DNA from: Candidatus Thiodiazotropha endoloripes
Lineage (GTDB): Bacteria; Pseudomonadota; Gammaproteobacteria; Chromatiales; Chromatiaceae
Assembly (NCBI RefSeq): GCF_001708965.1
Contig: NZ_LVJW01000006.1
Span: 62,001-126,000, forward strand
DNA length: 64,000 nucleotides
Direction of reading: 5' to 3'
Each line of letters opens with the position of its first letter. Within the stretch, counting starts at the first letter, position 1. Below the pieces are notes generated by a model. That model saw only the letters and a program-made list of their open reading frames with translations. It made no database searches and was not told where the DNA came from. Shown in pieces: positions 28,041 to 36,791 of this stretch. A program made the position numbers and the translations under genes.

Positions 28041-28763
28041 TCAGTCGCCTTTTTCCACCAGGGAGCCAATTGCCTCTCCACGCATCAAGCGCATGAGAGC
28101 ACCCGGGTCGTTTATATTCATGATCCTCAGGGGCATCCCGTTGTCCCGGCACAGAACGATTGCCGTGGCATCCATGACCTGAAGGTTTTCCGCCAAAGCG
28201 CGTTCGTAGGTCAATCGGGGATAGAAGGTTGCCTGGGGATCTTTCATCGGGTCGGCTGAATAGACACCATTCACCTTGGTCGCCTTGATCAGCAGATCCG
28301 CTTTGATCTCCACCGCTCTCAGGCTGGCAGCGGAGTCAGTGGTAAAGTAGGGATTGCCGGTACCGGCCGCGAGAATGGCAACCCGGCCCTGATCCAGGCT
28401 ACGCCTTGCATCTCTCGCAGTAAAGGGTTCACAAACATCTGGCATGGCAAGCGCCGAGTAGACATCGGCTTCCACACCCAGGCGGGAGAGCATATCCTGC
28501 ATCGCCAGTGAGTTCATTACGGTGGCCAACATACCCATCTGATCGCCGCGTACACGGTCAAAGCCACCCTGAGCCAGACCTGCACCACGAAAGATGTTGC
28601 CGCCACCGATCACAACCCCCATCTGAATGCCCGCATCGATCAGATCCCTGATCTCCTCAGCAACCCGCTGAAGCACGCCAGGGTCAATACCGAAGTCCCC
28701 CTCTCCCATCAGGGCCTCGCCACTCAGTTTCAGCAAGATGCGTTGGCAAATTAGCGCACTCAT
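28041..28763 (-). CDS. pyrH: Uridylate kinase
   Basis: UMP kinase phosphorylates UMP to UDP in pyrimidine synthesis. The 240-aa protein begins [20 protein letters not shown], with the glycine-rich [12 protein letters not shown] loop and the UMP-binding [19 protein letters not shown] segment. ATG 28763 has AAGGGATG upstream. The frame extends to 28832 without family resemblance. It is followed closely by frr. Confidence 0.97.
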   Translation of the reverse strand: MSALICQRILLKLSGEALMGEGDFGIDPGVLQRVAEEIRDLIDAGIQMGVVIGGGNIFRGAGLAQGGFDRVRGDQMGMLATVMNSLAMQDMLSRLGVEADVYSALAMPDVCEPFTARDARRSLDQGRVAILAAGTGNPYFTTDSAASLRAVEIKADLLIKATKVNGVYSADPMKDPQATFYPRLTYERALAENLQVMDATAIVLCRDNGMPLRIMNINDPGALMRLMRGEAIGSLVEKGD

Positions 28764-28885
28764 ATCATCCCTTTCCTGGGGTCTGTTATTAATGGTGGCC
28801 AGCCATCGGGATGGCTGGCTGTGGAAAGGCATCGGATTGCGATGGATGCCTTTCCACTAGGCCCATGGGCTTGGCGCAGAAAAAA

Positions 28886-29773
28886 TCAAGACATCTTGGC
28901 TTGAGCCATGACCTCTTCAGCAAAGTTTTCCTGCTTCTTTTCGATACCTTCGCCGACTTCAAAGCGTTTGTAATCCACAATCTGTGCATTTTTGCTTTTC
29001 AGCAGCTTTTCCACGCTGGTATCCGGATCCTTGACGAAGGCCTGACCCATCAGGGTGTTCTCTGCGAGATACTTGCGCATCCGGCCTTCGACCATTTTGG
29101 TAATGATCTCATCCGGCTTGCCACTCTCTTTGGCCTGAGCAGTGACGATCTCACGCTCTTTGTCCATCATATCCTGAGGCATCTGCTGCGCAGAGAGACA
29201 GACCGGATTGGTTGCCGCAATGTGCATCGCCAGATCGCGTCCCAGCTCATCATCACCACCGTCGAGCTCAAGCACCACACCGATGCGAACGCCGTGGCGA
29301 TAGCTGACCAGCTTACCGGATGAGGCATTGAAACGGACAAAACGACGTACATTCATGTTTTCGCCGAGTTTTGAGACCAGTGCCTCACGGGCCTGATTGA
29401 CTGTGGTCTCTTCACCTTCATGCAGCGGTTGCTCCATCAGTGCGGCGACATCATCTGCGCCACCTGCCAGAACTCGCTCTGCAACGGCCTTTGCGAAGGA
29501 GGTGAAATTGTCGTCCTTGCCGACAAAATCAGTTTCACAATTGACCTCAACCATTGCGCCCTGGGTATTGTCATCGTTGAAGCTCAACACGATGATACCC
29601 TCAGCTGCGATACGGCCCGCTTTTTTGGCCGCCTTCGCCTGACCGGATTTGCGCATCTGCTCGATGGCTGCATCCACGTCGCCATTGGACTCAACCAATG
29701 CCTTTTTACACTCCATCATCCCTGCGCCGGTACGATCACGCAGCTCTTTCACCAGAGAGGCTGTAATTGCCAT
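28886..29773 (-). CDS. tsf: Elongation factor Ts
   Basis: EF-Ts exchanges GDP for GTP on EF-Tu. The 295-aa protein begins AITASLVKELRDRTGAGMMECKKAL, the strict N-terminal domain signature, followed by the core with NCETDFVGKDDNF. It lies 91 nt downstream of rpsB; a stem-loop in the gap may reduce read-through from rpsB, as known for the E. coli pair. Confidence 0.98.
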   Translation of the reverse strand: MAITASLVKELRDRTGAGMMECKKALVESNGDVDAAIEQMRKSGQAKAAKKAGRIAAEGIIVLSFNDDNTQGAMVEVNCETDFVGKDDNFTSFAKAVAERVLAGGADDVAALMEQPLHEGEETTVNQAREALVSKLGENMNVRRFVRFNASSGKLVSYRHGVRIGVVLELDGGDDELGRDLAMHIAATNPVCLSAQQMPQDMMDKEREIVTAQAKESGKPDEIITKMVEGRMRKYLAENTLMGQAFVKDPDTSVEKLLKSKNAQIVDYKRFEVGEGIEKKQENFAEEVMAQAKMS

Positions 29774-29828
29774 AATACGCCTACCTTAAATATTTAAGTA
29801 CTAAAACTGTCTTACAAGAGAATGGTTA

Positions 29829-29848
29829 CCGGACTCCGGGGAGTCCGG
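29829..29848 (-). terminator. Stem-loop between rpsB and tsf, possible attenuator
   Basis: CCGGACTCC-GG-GGAGTCCGG, a perfect 9-bp stem with a two-base loop. No T-run follows on the minus strand, so it may act as a partial terminator or RNA-processing/stability site rather than a full stop. Confidence 0.45.
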
Positions 29849-29864
29849 CCACTTTGCCGAAGTG

Positions 29865-30614
29865 TCAGGCCTGATCAGGCGCTACCTCGACAAACTCCTC
29901 GTTACTATTTGCTGCCACACTGTTGGCGGCACTGGCGCGACCTTCCAGGATCGCTGCCGAAGCACCCTGTACATAGAGCTGAATCGCGCGAATCGCATCA
30001 TCGTTACCCGGAATCACGTAATCGATATCATCCGGGTCGTTGTTGGTATCCACCACGCCGATCACCGGAATACCCAGTTTGCGGGCTTCAGCCACAGCAT
30101 TCTTCTCGTGGCCAACATCGATGATATAGAGGGCGTCGGGCAGACCGTTCATGTTCTTGATACCGCCAAGGCTGCGCTCCAGCTTCTCCAGCTCTCGGCT
30201 CAATCCGAGCGCCTCTTTCTTGTTGAAACGGTGCTCAACACTACCGTCTTCGAACATCGCCTCAAGCTCTTTGAGTCGCTTGATGGACTGTTTGATGGTC
30301 TTGAAATTGGTCAGCATACCGCCCAACCAGCGATGGTTGACGAAAGGCATACCGCAACGCTCCGCCTCTTCGCGTACCACGGACTGTGCTGCACGCTTGG
30401 TGCCGACAAACAGAACCTTGCCGCCGTTGGCAGAGAGGGAACCGATGAAATTCATCGCATCCTTGAAAAGAGGCATCGTCCTTTCCAGATTGACGATGTG
30501 GATCTTATTGCGATGTCCAAAGATGTAAGAACCCATTTTCGGGTTCCAGTAACGGGTCTGATGACCAAAATGTACGCCTGCCTCAAGCATCTGGCGCATT
30601 GATACTTCACTCAT
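29865..30614 (-). CDS. rpsB: 30S ribosomal protein S2
   Basis: S2 binds the 30S neck and is needed for S1 recruitment. The 249-aa protein has [23 protein letters not shown] and the [17 protein letters not shown] segments that define the family. AGGAG is 6 nt before ATG. It is the first gene of the long minus-strand cluster, with a promoter at 30826-30854 and a leader of about 200 nt. Confidence 0.98.
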   Translation of the reverse strand: MSEVSMRQMLEAGVHFGHQTRYWNPKMGSYIFGHRNKIHIVNLERTMPLFKDAMNFIGSLSANGGKVLFVGTKRAAQSVVREEAERCGMPFVNHRWLGGMLTNFKTIKQSIKRLKELEAMFEDGSVEHRFNKKEALGLSRELEKLERSLGGIKNMNGLPDALYIIDVGHEKNAVAEARKLGIPVIGVVDTNNDPDDIDYVIPGNDDAIRAIQLYVQGASAAILEGRASAANSVAANSNEEFVEVAPDQA

Positions 30615-30825
30615 GAGTGACTCCTGATATGTATCGGGTTAAACCTCCACATATCCCATAGTCCAACCTTATGATACTGATTAATAAGTAAAACTTAGTA
30701 ATACTCAGTATCTTCCAAGGCACCCAGGACCATGTGACGATATGTGTGTGTTTTCTACCCGCGAGAATAACCCTAGGGCCTCCGCGGACTTTGGATGCTG
30801 AAGCGTTTGCGATTCAGCGGGGCGT
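30615..30825 (-). promoter_or_regulatory. rpsB leader with stem-loop
   Basis: The predicted transcript leader is about 200 nt. GATACTGA (30673-30680) pairs with TCAGTATC (30705-30712), with a nested AAGT/ACTT stem. Long structured leaders before rpsB are known sites of S2 autoregulation in gammaproteobacteria; that this one works so is inferred from position only. Confidence 0.45.
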
Positions 30826-30854
30826 TTTATACCATAACCGGCTTGTTGCGACAA
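30826..30854 (-). promoter_or_regulatory. Sigma-70 promoter for rpsB
   Basis: On the minus strand: -35 TTGTCG (30849-30854), 17-nt spacer, -10 TATAAA (30826-30831), then a GC-rich discriminator (ACGCCCCGC) as in growth-rate-controlled and stringent promoters. The predicted start is near 30819. Confidence 0.65.
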
Positions 30855-30880
30855 TCTTGCCGCACCCGCCATCCCCTTAT

Positions 30881-31044
30881 AACCTGAATCCGAGGGTTCA
30901 TGGCGAGTTCAGAGTGTAAACTATTGATTTCCCATTGGAATCAAAAAATCTTAGCTTCACCCATAGGTTAAGCGGGCATTTTTTGGACCGCAGGGGAAGC
31001 AATAGCTTGCGCTATGTGCCGTCATGAACCCTCGGATTCAGGTT
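30881..31044. repeat. Inverted-repeat element (MITE-like), 22-bp perfect ends
   Basis: The left end starts AACCTGAATCCGAGGG (30881-30902); the right end (31023-31044) is its exact reverse complement over 22 bp. The interior of 120 bp has no gene. Total 164 bp, lying between the rpsB promoter and map. No clear target-site duplication is seen. It could be a miniature mobile element or a long hairpin in the map leader. Confidence 0.6.
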
Positions 31045-31073
31045 TAACTTCCCGGACATTCAAGCGATTTCAC

Positions 31074-31850
31074 ATGGGCGTCACAATAAAAACAGCACAA
31101 GAAATAGAAAAGATGAGACAGGCCGGCAAGCTTGCGGCTGATGTACTGGAGATGATTGCCCCTCATGTACAGCCTGGCGTGACAACCCTGGAGCTGGACC
31201 GCATCTGCCACGACTACATCGTCGACCAGCAGCAGGCCATTCCGGCACCGCTGAACTACCGCGGCTTTCCCAAGTCGATCTGCACCTCGGTCAATCAGGT
31301 TGTCTGTCACGGGATTCCCAACGAGAAACGTCTTAAAAAGGGCGATATCGTGAATATCGATATCACCGTGATCAAGGATGGTTACCATGGCGACACCAGC
31401 AAGATGTTCACCGTCGGCCAACCCTCAATTCTTGCCAAGCGACTGATCGATGTCACCCAGGATGCCTTGTGGCTGGGGATCAACAAGGTAGAGCCTGGCT
31501 GCCGACTCGGCGATATCGGCCACGCGATCCAGACCTTTGTCGAAAATCACCACTATAGTGTGGTCAGAGAGTATTGCGGCCATGGTATCGGCAAGGATTT
31601 CCATGAAGATCCCCAGGTGTTGCACTACGGTCAATCCGGCACCGGCATGGTTCTGCAGCCCGGCATGTGCTTCACCATTGAACCGATGGTCAATGCAGGC
31701 AAACAGCAGGTCAAATTGAAGCAGGACGGCTGGACTGTGATCACCCGGGATCGTAGCCTTTCAGCGCAATTCGAACACACCATCCTGGTTACCGAGGGCG
31801 GTTTTGAAGTGCTGACTCTGCGTGAGGAAGAGCGGGAAAGTCGTTGCTGA
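31074..31850 (+). CDS. map: Methionine aminopeptidase, type I
   Basis: MetAP removes the initiator methionine from nascent proteins. The 258-aa protein has the standard start VTIKTAQEIEKMRQAGKLAA. Metal ligands are present in NIDITVIKDGYHGDTSKMF (two Asp), CGHGIGKDFHEDPQ (His), MCFTIEPMVNAG (Glu) and QFEHTILVTEGG (Glu). ATG 31074 is the family start although no ribosome site is clear; the frame upstream crosses the inverted-repeat element. It is divergent from rpsB, the classical arrangement. Confidence 0.97.
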   Translation: MGVTIKTAQEIEKMRQAGKLAADVLEMIAPHVQPGVTTLELDRICHDYIVDQQQAIPAPLNYRGFPKSICTSVNQVVCHGIPNEKRLKKGDIVNIDITVIKDGYHGDTSKMFTVGQPSILAKRLIDVTQDALWLGINKVEPGCRLGDIGHAIQTFVENHHYSVVREYCGHGIGKDFHEDPQVLHYGQSGTGMVLQPGMCFTIEPMVNAGKQQVKLKQDGWTVITRDRSLSAQFEHTILVTEGGFEVLTLREEERESRC

Positions 31851-31921
31851 CCGGGAGTCAAATCCCAACAGTGGTGGTCTTAATCTAGGGCCTGAGCCCC
31901 ACTACCTTTATACTGTGAATT

Positions 31922-34576
31922 ATGATCGACTATGCCGCCCTAAGAGAGGCCTTCACCCACGACGTCTCTCCAATCCAACCCTGTAAAGACTATCTGAAAC
32001 GCTATGTTGAGGATGTCAATGAACGTTTTACCACGGGACAGACCCCCACCAGTGAGCTGGTTGCCGAGCGTGCCAATCTGATCGATGAGATTCTGAAACA
32101 GGCCTGGAAGCGTTATTTTTCCGACCAGGTGGCAGCCTCTCTGGTTGCGGTCGGGGGCTATGGCCGGGGGGAACTCCACCCCGCCTCGGACATCGATATC
32201 ATGATTCTGCTTGAGCATGAGAGTCAGTTTGAATCCTTTGAGGACCAGCTGCAGCAGTTTCTGACCCTGCTCTGGGATATCGGCCTGGAAATCGGACAGA
32301 GTGTTAGAACCATCGATGATGCGGAGCGTCAGTCCAAGCAGGACATCACGGTCATTACCAACCTGATCGAAGCACGGCTGCTGACCGGCTCCGTGACACT
32401 TTTCGAGAATATGCTGCTGGCAATCGCTCCTGACAAGATGTGGAACAGCGATGAGTTTTTTGAGGCGAAATGGAATGAGCAGCGTAAACGGCACAACAAG
32501 CAGGGCTGCAGCCTGAGCAATCTCGAACCCAACCTTAAAGAGAGCCCCGGTGGATTGCGGGATATTCAGATGATCGGCTGGGTTGCCAAGCGCCATTTCC
32601 AGATCCATGACCTGCACGACCTGGTCAAACATAAGTTTCTTACCGAAGCCGAGTACCAGACCCTGATTGAGGGACAGAATCACCTCTGGCGGGTTCGCTT
32701 TGCCCTGCACCTGCTGACCGGACGTTGCGACGACCGGCTGCTGTTCGATCATCAGCGCACCCTCGCCAGCTATCTGGGTTATGACGCCGATCATGCCAAC
32801 CTGGCTGTCGAATGCTTCATGCGAGACTACTACCGCACGGTAATGGAGCTCAGTCGTCTCAACGAAATGCTGCTGCAGCACTTTCAGGAGAGCATTCTGT
32901 TGAAAGACGAGCTCGGTGAACCGGTCGAGCTCAATCAGCGATTCCAGCAGCGCAGTCAATTCCTGGAAGTCACCCACGAGAACGTCTTCAAGCGCTACCC
33001 TACCGCTCTACTGGAAATGTTTCTGGTAATGCAGGAACACCCGGACCTGATCGGGGTCAGAGCCAGCACCATACGCCTGATCAGAAACCATGCCTTTCTG
33101 ATCGATGAGGCATTTCGCCAGGATATCCGGGCACAGAGCCTTTTCATGGAGATTCTGCGTCAGCCTGTGGGACTCACCAGAGTATTGCGCCGAATGAACG
33201 TCTACGGGGTGCTGGCCGCCTATATCCCGATGTTCGAAAACATCGTCGGGCGCATGCAATATGATCTGTTCCACGTCTATACCGTCGACGAACACACCCT
33301 GATGGTGGTTCGCAATATCCGCCGATTGAGTGTCGACCGGTTTGCAGACGAATATCCCTTCTGTACTCAACTGGCCAAAACCCTGCCGAAGGAAGAGCTG
33401 ATCTATCTGGCTGCCCTGTTCCATGATATCGCCAAAGGCCGAGGCGGCAACCACTCAGATCTGGGAGCGGTGGACGCCTACGATTTCTGTCGCCTCCACC
33501 ACCTGAGTGAATATGACAGTCAACTGGTCAGTTGGCTGGTGCGCAACCATCTGGTGATGTCGATGACGGCACAACGCAAGGACATCACCGACCCGAAGGT
33601 GGTTCAGGAGTTTGCCGCACTGGTCGGCGACCTGAACCGACTGACCTATCTCTACCTGCTCACCTTCGCTGACAGCCGCGCCACCAACCCCGATGCCTGG
33701 AACTCCTGGAAAGATTCACTGCTCAGGGATCTGTTCAATGCCACCCGCCGGGCACTGATTCGCGGTCTGGAGAATCCCCTCGCCCAGGAGGAGCTGATTC
33801 AGGAAAAACAGCAGGCCGCACTGCATCAGCTGAAAAAGCAGCAGATCGATGAAACGGCGATACGTCAGCTCTGGTCCACCTTCACCCATGAGTATTTCCT
33901 CACCCATTCACCGAATGCCATCCAGCGCCACAGTAAATCCATTCTGCAGGCCCCTGCGGACGCCTTTCCGCTGATTCAGATGCGCCAGACCCAGAAGCGG
34001 GGTGGAACCGAGGTGCTCTATTACGGTATCGACAGAGACAACCTGTTCGCCGTGACGACCACCCTCCTCGACCAGCTCTCCCTCTCGATCGTCAATGCCC
34101 GGGTAATGAGTACCTCAAATGGTTTCTCACTCAACTCCTATCTGGTTCTCGAACAGGACGGCTCACCGGTTGAGTTCGGTCCACGCAGTGAGGAGATCGT
34201 CAACACCCTGCGAGAGGGAATATGTCAGGAAGGTGACCAACCACTCAGCGTAAGCCGGAGAATTCCAAGACAAAACAAACACTTCGATAACTCGACAGCA
34301 ATCTATTTCACCCAGGAACCTACCCTGGAACGCACGATCATGCGGCTGGTGACACTCGACCGGCCAGGGTTACTCTCCGATGTGGGGCAAGCCTTTGCTG
34401 AGTGCAATATCCGCCTGCAGCATGCAAAGATCACCACCCTGGGGGCCCGGGTGGAGGATATCTTTTTCATCACAGATCGTCAGAACAAGCCTCTATCGTC
34501 CGATTCCAAGGTCAATTGTCTGAGAGACGCCGTCATGAACCGAATGCCGGAATCCACTGAACAGGCGGAAAATTGA
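31922..34576 (+). CDS. glnD: [Protein-PII] uridylyltransferase / uridylyl-removing enzyme
   Basis: GlnD senses glutamine and uridylylates or deuridylylates PII proteins. The 884-aa protein has the nucleotidyltransferase motif GGYGRGELHPASDIDIMIL (residues about 77-95), a PII-UTase helper region, an HD domain (LAALFHDIAKGRGGNHSDLGA) for uridylyl removal, and two C-terminal ACT domains (DRDNLFAVTTTLLDQL and LVTLDRPGLLSDVGQAFAE) that bind glutamine. It lies 71 bp after map, as in many gammaproteobacteria. A TATACT at 31909-31914 is only 7 nt before ATG, so it is not a convincing promoter. Confidence 0.98.
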   Translation: MIDYAALREAFTHDVSPIQPCKDYLKRYVEDVNERFTTGQTPTSELVAERANLIDEILKQAWKRYFSDQVAASLVAVGGYGRGELHPASDIDIMILLEHESQFESFEDQLQQFLTLLWDIGLEIGQSVRTIDDAERQSKQDITVITNLIEARLLTGSVTLFENMLLAIAPDKMWNSDEFFEAKWNEQRKRHNKQGCSLSNLEPNLKESPGGLRDIQMIGWVAKRHFQIHDLHDLVKHKFLTEAEYQTLIEGQNHLWRVRFALHLLTGRCDDRLLFDHQRTLASYLGYDADHANLAVECFMRDYYRTVMELSRLNEMLLQHFQESILLKDELGEPVELNQRFQQRSQFLEVTHENVFKRYPTALLEMFLVMQEHPDLIGVRASTIRLIRNHAFLIDEAFRQDIRAQSLFMEILRQPVGLTRVLRRMNVYGVLAAYIPMFENIVGRMQYDLFHVYTVDEHTLMVVRNIRRLSVDRFADEYPFCTQLAKTLPKEELIYLAALFHDIAKGRGGNHSDLGAVDAYDFCRLHHLSEYDSQLVSWLVRNHLVMSMTAQRKDITDPKVVQEFAALVGDLNRLTYLYLLTFADSRATNPDAWNSWKDSLLRDLFNATRRALIRGLENPLAQEELIQEKQQAALHQLKKQQIDETAIRQLWSTFTHEYFLTHSPNAIQRHSKSILQAPADAFPLIQMRQTQKRGGTEVLYYGIDRDNLFAVTTTLLDQLSLSIVNARVMSTSNGFSLNSYLVLEQDGSPVEFGPRSEEIVNTLREGICQEGDQPLSVSRRIPRQNKHFDNSTAIYFTQEPTLERTIMRLVTLDRPGLLSDVGQAFAECNIRLQHAKITTLGARVEDIFFITDRQNKPLSSDSKVNCLRDAVMNRMPESTEQAEN

Positions 34577-34653
34577 AGCAGATCACACCGTTTCCATAGG
34601 CTCCGGAATTATCATAAAAACAGATAATGGACCAGGGCTTCGGCCCTGCTGGG

Positions 34654-34683
34654 CCAATTGGATTAGTATTAACAGGCCCTAAC
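34654..34683 (-). repeat. Dispersed intergenic repeat, copy A
   Basis: On the minus strand it reads GTTAGGGCCTGTTAATAC followed by TAATCCAATTGG. It matches copy B (55818-55845) at 25-26 of 28 positions. It lies next to a GC hairpin in a gene-free region. Confidence 0.6.
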
Positions 34684-34867
34684 CCGGATGGGTATTGACT
34701 CTGTCAATGGAGAGTGGATTTTCCGGATCCAGTGAACTAATTACCATTGTAAGGATCAATGGCAGTGAAACCTTGGGGGCTACCCTCCATCAGATGACCG
34801 GGGCCTGAATCAAAGATTGCGAAAATCCGATCGATGTTGACCATTTTTTTGTATAATTTGAGTGGGT

Positions 34868-34911
34868 GCATGGTAAATTCTGCCTCCGCAAAAATGTGCA
34901 AATTACCGTGC
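34868..34911 (+). promoter_or_regulatory. Stem-loop in the leader of the lipoprotein gene
   Basis: GCATGGTAAATT pairs with AAATTACCGTGC (one G-U, one mismatch) around a 20-nt loop, about 67 nt before the lipoprotein start and 10 nt after a TATAAT. No T-run follows. It may be an mRNA leader structure or an operator; no riboswitch class is recognised. Confidence 0.35.
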
Positions 34912-34978
34912 TAAAGCCAATTTGTGCTGTAACATCTCAACAACGGATTCTGGCAACTGAAAACAGTGGTAGGAAACC

Positions 34979-35359
34979 ATGAATAGATCAGCACTTTACA
35001 CACTCGTTGTACTTGCCTATGGGCTTACCGCCTGTGGAGGTGGTGGCGGTGGTGGAGATGACGACAATACTCCGGTCAATCCATCGGATAATCAGGCTCA
35101 GGAGTTGAGCTGGGTTGCTCCATCCACCAGAACGGATGGCAGTTTCCTGGATCTCAGCGAGCTTGCGGGATTTAAAATCTATAGTGGCCCATCATCAAAC
35201 AACCTGGAGTTGATTGCCGATATCGAGGATAGCCACTCAACCTCCTACGACCTCTCCAGCATGACGCCCGGCAGTTACTTTTTCGGAGTTGTGGCTTACG
35301 ATACCGATGGCCTGAACAGCCCGATCTCCGATCGTATCGAGAAAACCATCACGGAATAA
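34979..35359 (+). CDS. Lipoprotein with fibronectin type III-like domain
   Basis: A 126-aa protein with signal peptide and lipobox (LTAC, Cys19), then a GGGGGGG spacer and acidic DDDN linker. Residues about 40-124 look like a single fibronectin III module (LSWVAPSTRTDGSFLDLSELAGFKIY start, PGSYFFGVVAYDTDGLNSPIS end), as in surface lipoproteins with WVAP...LAGYKIY modules. It is probably an adhesion or wall-binding accessory. TAGGAA precedes ATG. The gene converges with the secreted protein gene at 35396 and shares its terminator. Confidence 0.8.
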   Translation: MNRSALYTLVVLAYGLTACGGGGGGGDDDNTPVNPSDNQAQELSWVAPSTRTDGSFLDLSELAGFKIYSGPSSNNLELIADIEDSHSTSYDLSSMTPGSYFFGVVAYDTDGLNSPISDRIEKTITE

Positions 35360-35360
35360 A

Positions 35361-35389
35361 AAAACCCTGATCCGGGGATCAGGGTTTTT
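35361..35389. terminator. Bidirectional rho-independent terminator
   Basis: AAAAACCCTGATCC-GG-GGATCAGGGTTTTT: a 9-bp GC-containing stem with A-run before and T-run after, so it works on both strands. It lies right after the FnIII lipoprotein stop and right after the end of the convergent secreted-protein gene. Confidence 0.9.
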
Positions 35390-35395
35390 CTTGAT

Positions 35396-36232
35396 TCACT
35401 CAAGAATTGGGGGATTCGGCGGGTTTCCCACGATAAACCCGGCCGGCGGCCCGATATAGCTGTCATCGATAACCAGCTCATCAATGATGAAATAGTTGTC
35501 GGGACTGGCGGGGGCTGCCGTGTTGAAGTAACCACCTATGACATCGACATAGTTGAACTCACCACCCGGTGTACTCATGGTCTGTTGGACATAGAGGCCA
35601 TTATGCTCACCATCCTGTGTGGTGATATAGAGTCTGATGATACCGGTACGGGCATTGGCTTCGAGCTCCACACTGATCCACTCGTCTTCACGGTGAAATG
35701 GAGGATCACCGATCTTGAAGGAGTCAGTACCATCCGGCCAATAGTCTCCACCTTCATATCGACACACCGTGTTGTCACAGGCGCCCCAGGTTCTCCAGTC
35801 TTGACCGCGACCGATGATCATCGGTCTCTCACGATAATCGATACGGTTCATGATGATGACTTTGGTTTCATCAAAACCGGCTGAATTGAATCCTGGCCCA
35901 TGGCGCATCAGCCATCTGACGTTGAGCTGTTCGGTATTCATACCGGTAAACTGCCCCACGCCGTTGTAACCCTGGCCATTGGAGATTGGGAAAATCTGGG
36001 CGGCACCACCACCCTGCCATCCGCCACTTGACAGCCAGTTGTGTCGAGCTCCGTTGGTAACCCAGACGATGTCCTGATAGTTGTTGACATCGAAAGTCTC
36101 ATTGAAGGGTAGGTTTCCAACGTTTCTGGCAAAACTGCTCATTGGCATGGCCAGGAGAACCATGGACAACAGACCAACAACAGAATTACGCAGATGACTG
36201 CACGAGAAATATTTAGTGTTGTGTTTCAACAT
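35396..36232 (-). CDS. Secreted protein of unknown function, beta-sandwich-like
   Basis: A 278-aa protein with a signal peptide (VVGLLSMVLLAMPMSSFA, cleavage before RNVGN). The mature part begins LPFNETFDVNNYQDIVW and is rich in aromatic residues, Gly and Asp, with a central CDNTVCRYEGGDYWPDGTDSF segment (two Cys) and alternating strands such as EWISVELEANARTGIIRLYITT. The pattern recalls concanavalin-like (jelly-roll) carbohydrate-binding or lyase proteins, but no family can be named. No C-terminal anchor, such as a PEP-CTERM tail, is seen. It converges with the FnIII lipoprotein gene. Confidence 0.7.
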   Translation of the reverse strand: MLKHNTKYFSCSHLRNSVVGLLSMVLLAMPMSSFARNVGNLPFNETFDVNNYQDIVWVTNGARHNWLSSGGWQGGGAAQIFPISNGQGYNGVGQFTGMNTEQLNVRWLMRHGPGFNSAGFDETKVIIMNRIDYRERPMIIGRGQDWRTWGACDNTVCRYEGGDYWPDGTDSFKIGDPPFHREDEWISVELEANARTGIIRLYITTQDGEHNGLYVQQTMSTPGGEFNYVDVIGGYFNTAAPASPDNYFIIDELVIDDSYIGPPAGFIVGNPPNPPILE

Positions 36233-36791
36233 TTTCAGCCTCAGGCAAGATACAAATCCGATTTATTAGGAAGTTTAAATTCCCGCCACTAAAATTTTGT
36301 TGATCGTACTCACAAGTTACCATTCAGTCTATGAGAAGTGTGAACTGAATCCAAGTATAGTTGGTAAATCTAGGTGCAACCAAAAACGATTTATCAAATC
36401 AATCAGTAGGATACTCCATAAGTACCACCCATTCTCATCGTTCAGTGCGGTAAAACAGTGAACTACAATCCTACTTTATATCGACTGATTCGACAGATTG
36501 TTGATAGCTCCTCATAGGCGCTAATGTGAATTGAATCAATCTTTTGAGAATGCATCGAAAAATAGATCGAGAAAGTTTGTTTTCGAGAGGTCCCCACGCC
36601 ACTTCAGACCAGTTTTCATACATCTGAGACTCACCATCCTAATTGTAAAAAAGTGTATGGCGCGCCTCTATTCGCTGCCAAAGATTTTTCTGATCGATAG
36701 AATCAGTGTACTCTCCGGGCAAATCAGAATGAGTTATCCGTTCTCGCCTTTTTCACATTTCATGCAGATTAAGTAATCCAGGTATTCATAG
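36233..36791. other. Intergenic region upstream of cysZ
   Basis: About 560 bases between divergent genes. It is AT-rich with no convincing gene; a frame at 36531-36776 lacks a ribosome site and protein-like composition. No repeat was noticed. Confidence 0.5.

Larger units (their letters stand above)
34577..34978. other. Intergenic region after glnD
   Basis: About 400 bases with one copy of the dispersed repeat (34654-34683), an adjacent GGGCTTCGGCCC hairpin (34635-34646), a TATAAT at 34852-34857 without good -35, and a stem-loop at 34868-34911. No gene is supported. It serves as upstream region of the lipoprotein gene at 34979. Confidence 0.5.

Noticed and set aside
31909-31914. TATACT as glnD promoter
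   Set aside because: Only 7 nt before ATG and no -35 at 16-18 nt; would give a leaderless RNA without support.
34868-34911. Possible c-di-GMP (GEMM) riboswitch before the lipoprotein
   Set aside because: The conserved GCAAAGCC-type core and tetraloop receptor are absent; only a simple stem-loop is present.
35396-36232. PEP-CTERM tail on the secreted 278-aa protein
   Set aside because: The C-terminus (NPPNPPILE) has no PEP motif, TM helix or basic end.
36531-36776. 81-codon frame upstream of cysZ
   Set aside because: No ribosome site and basic, random-looking composition.
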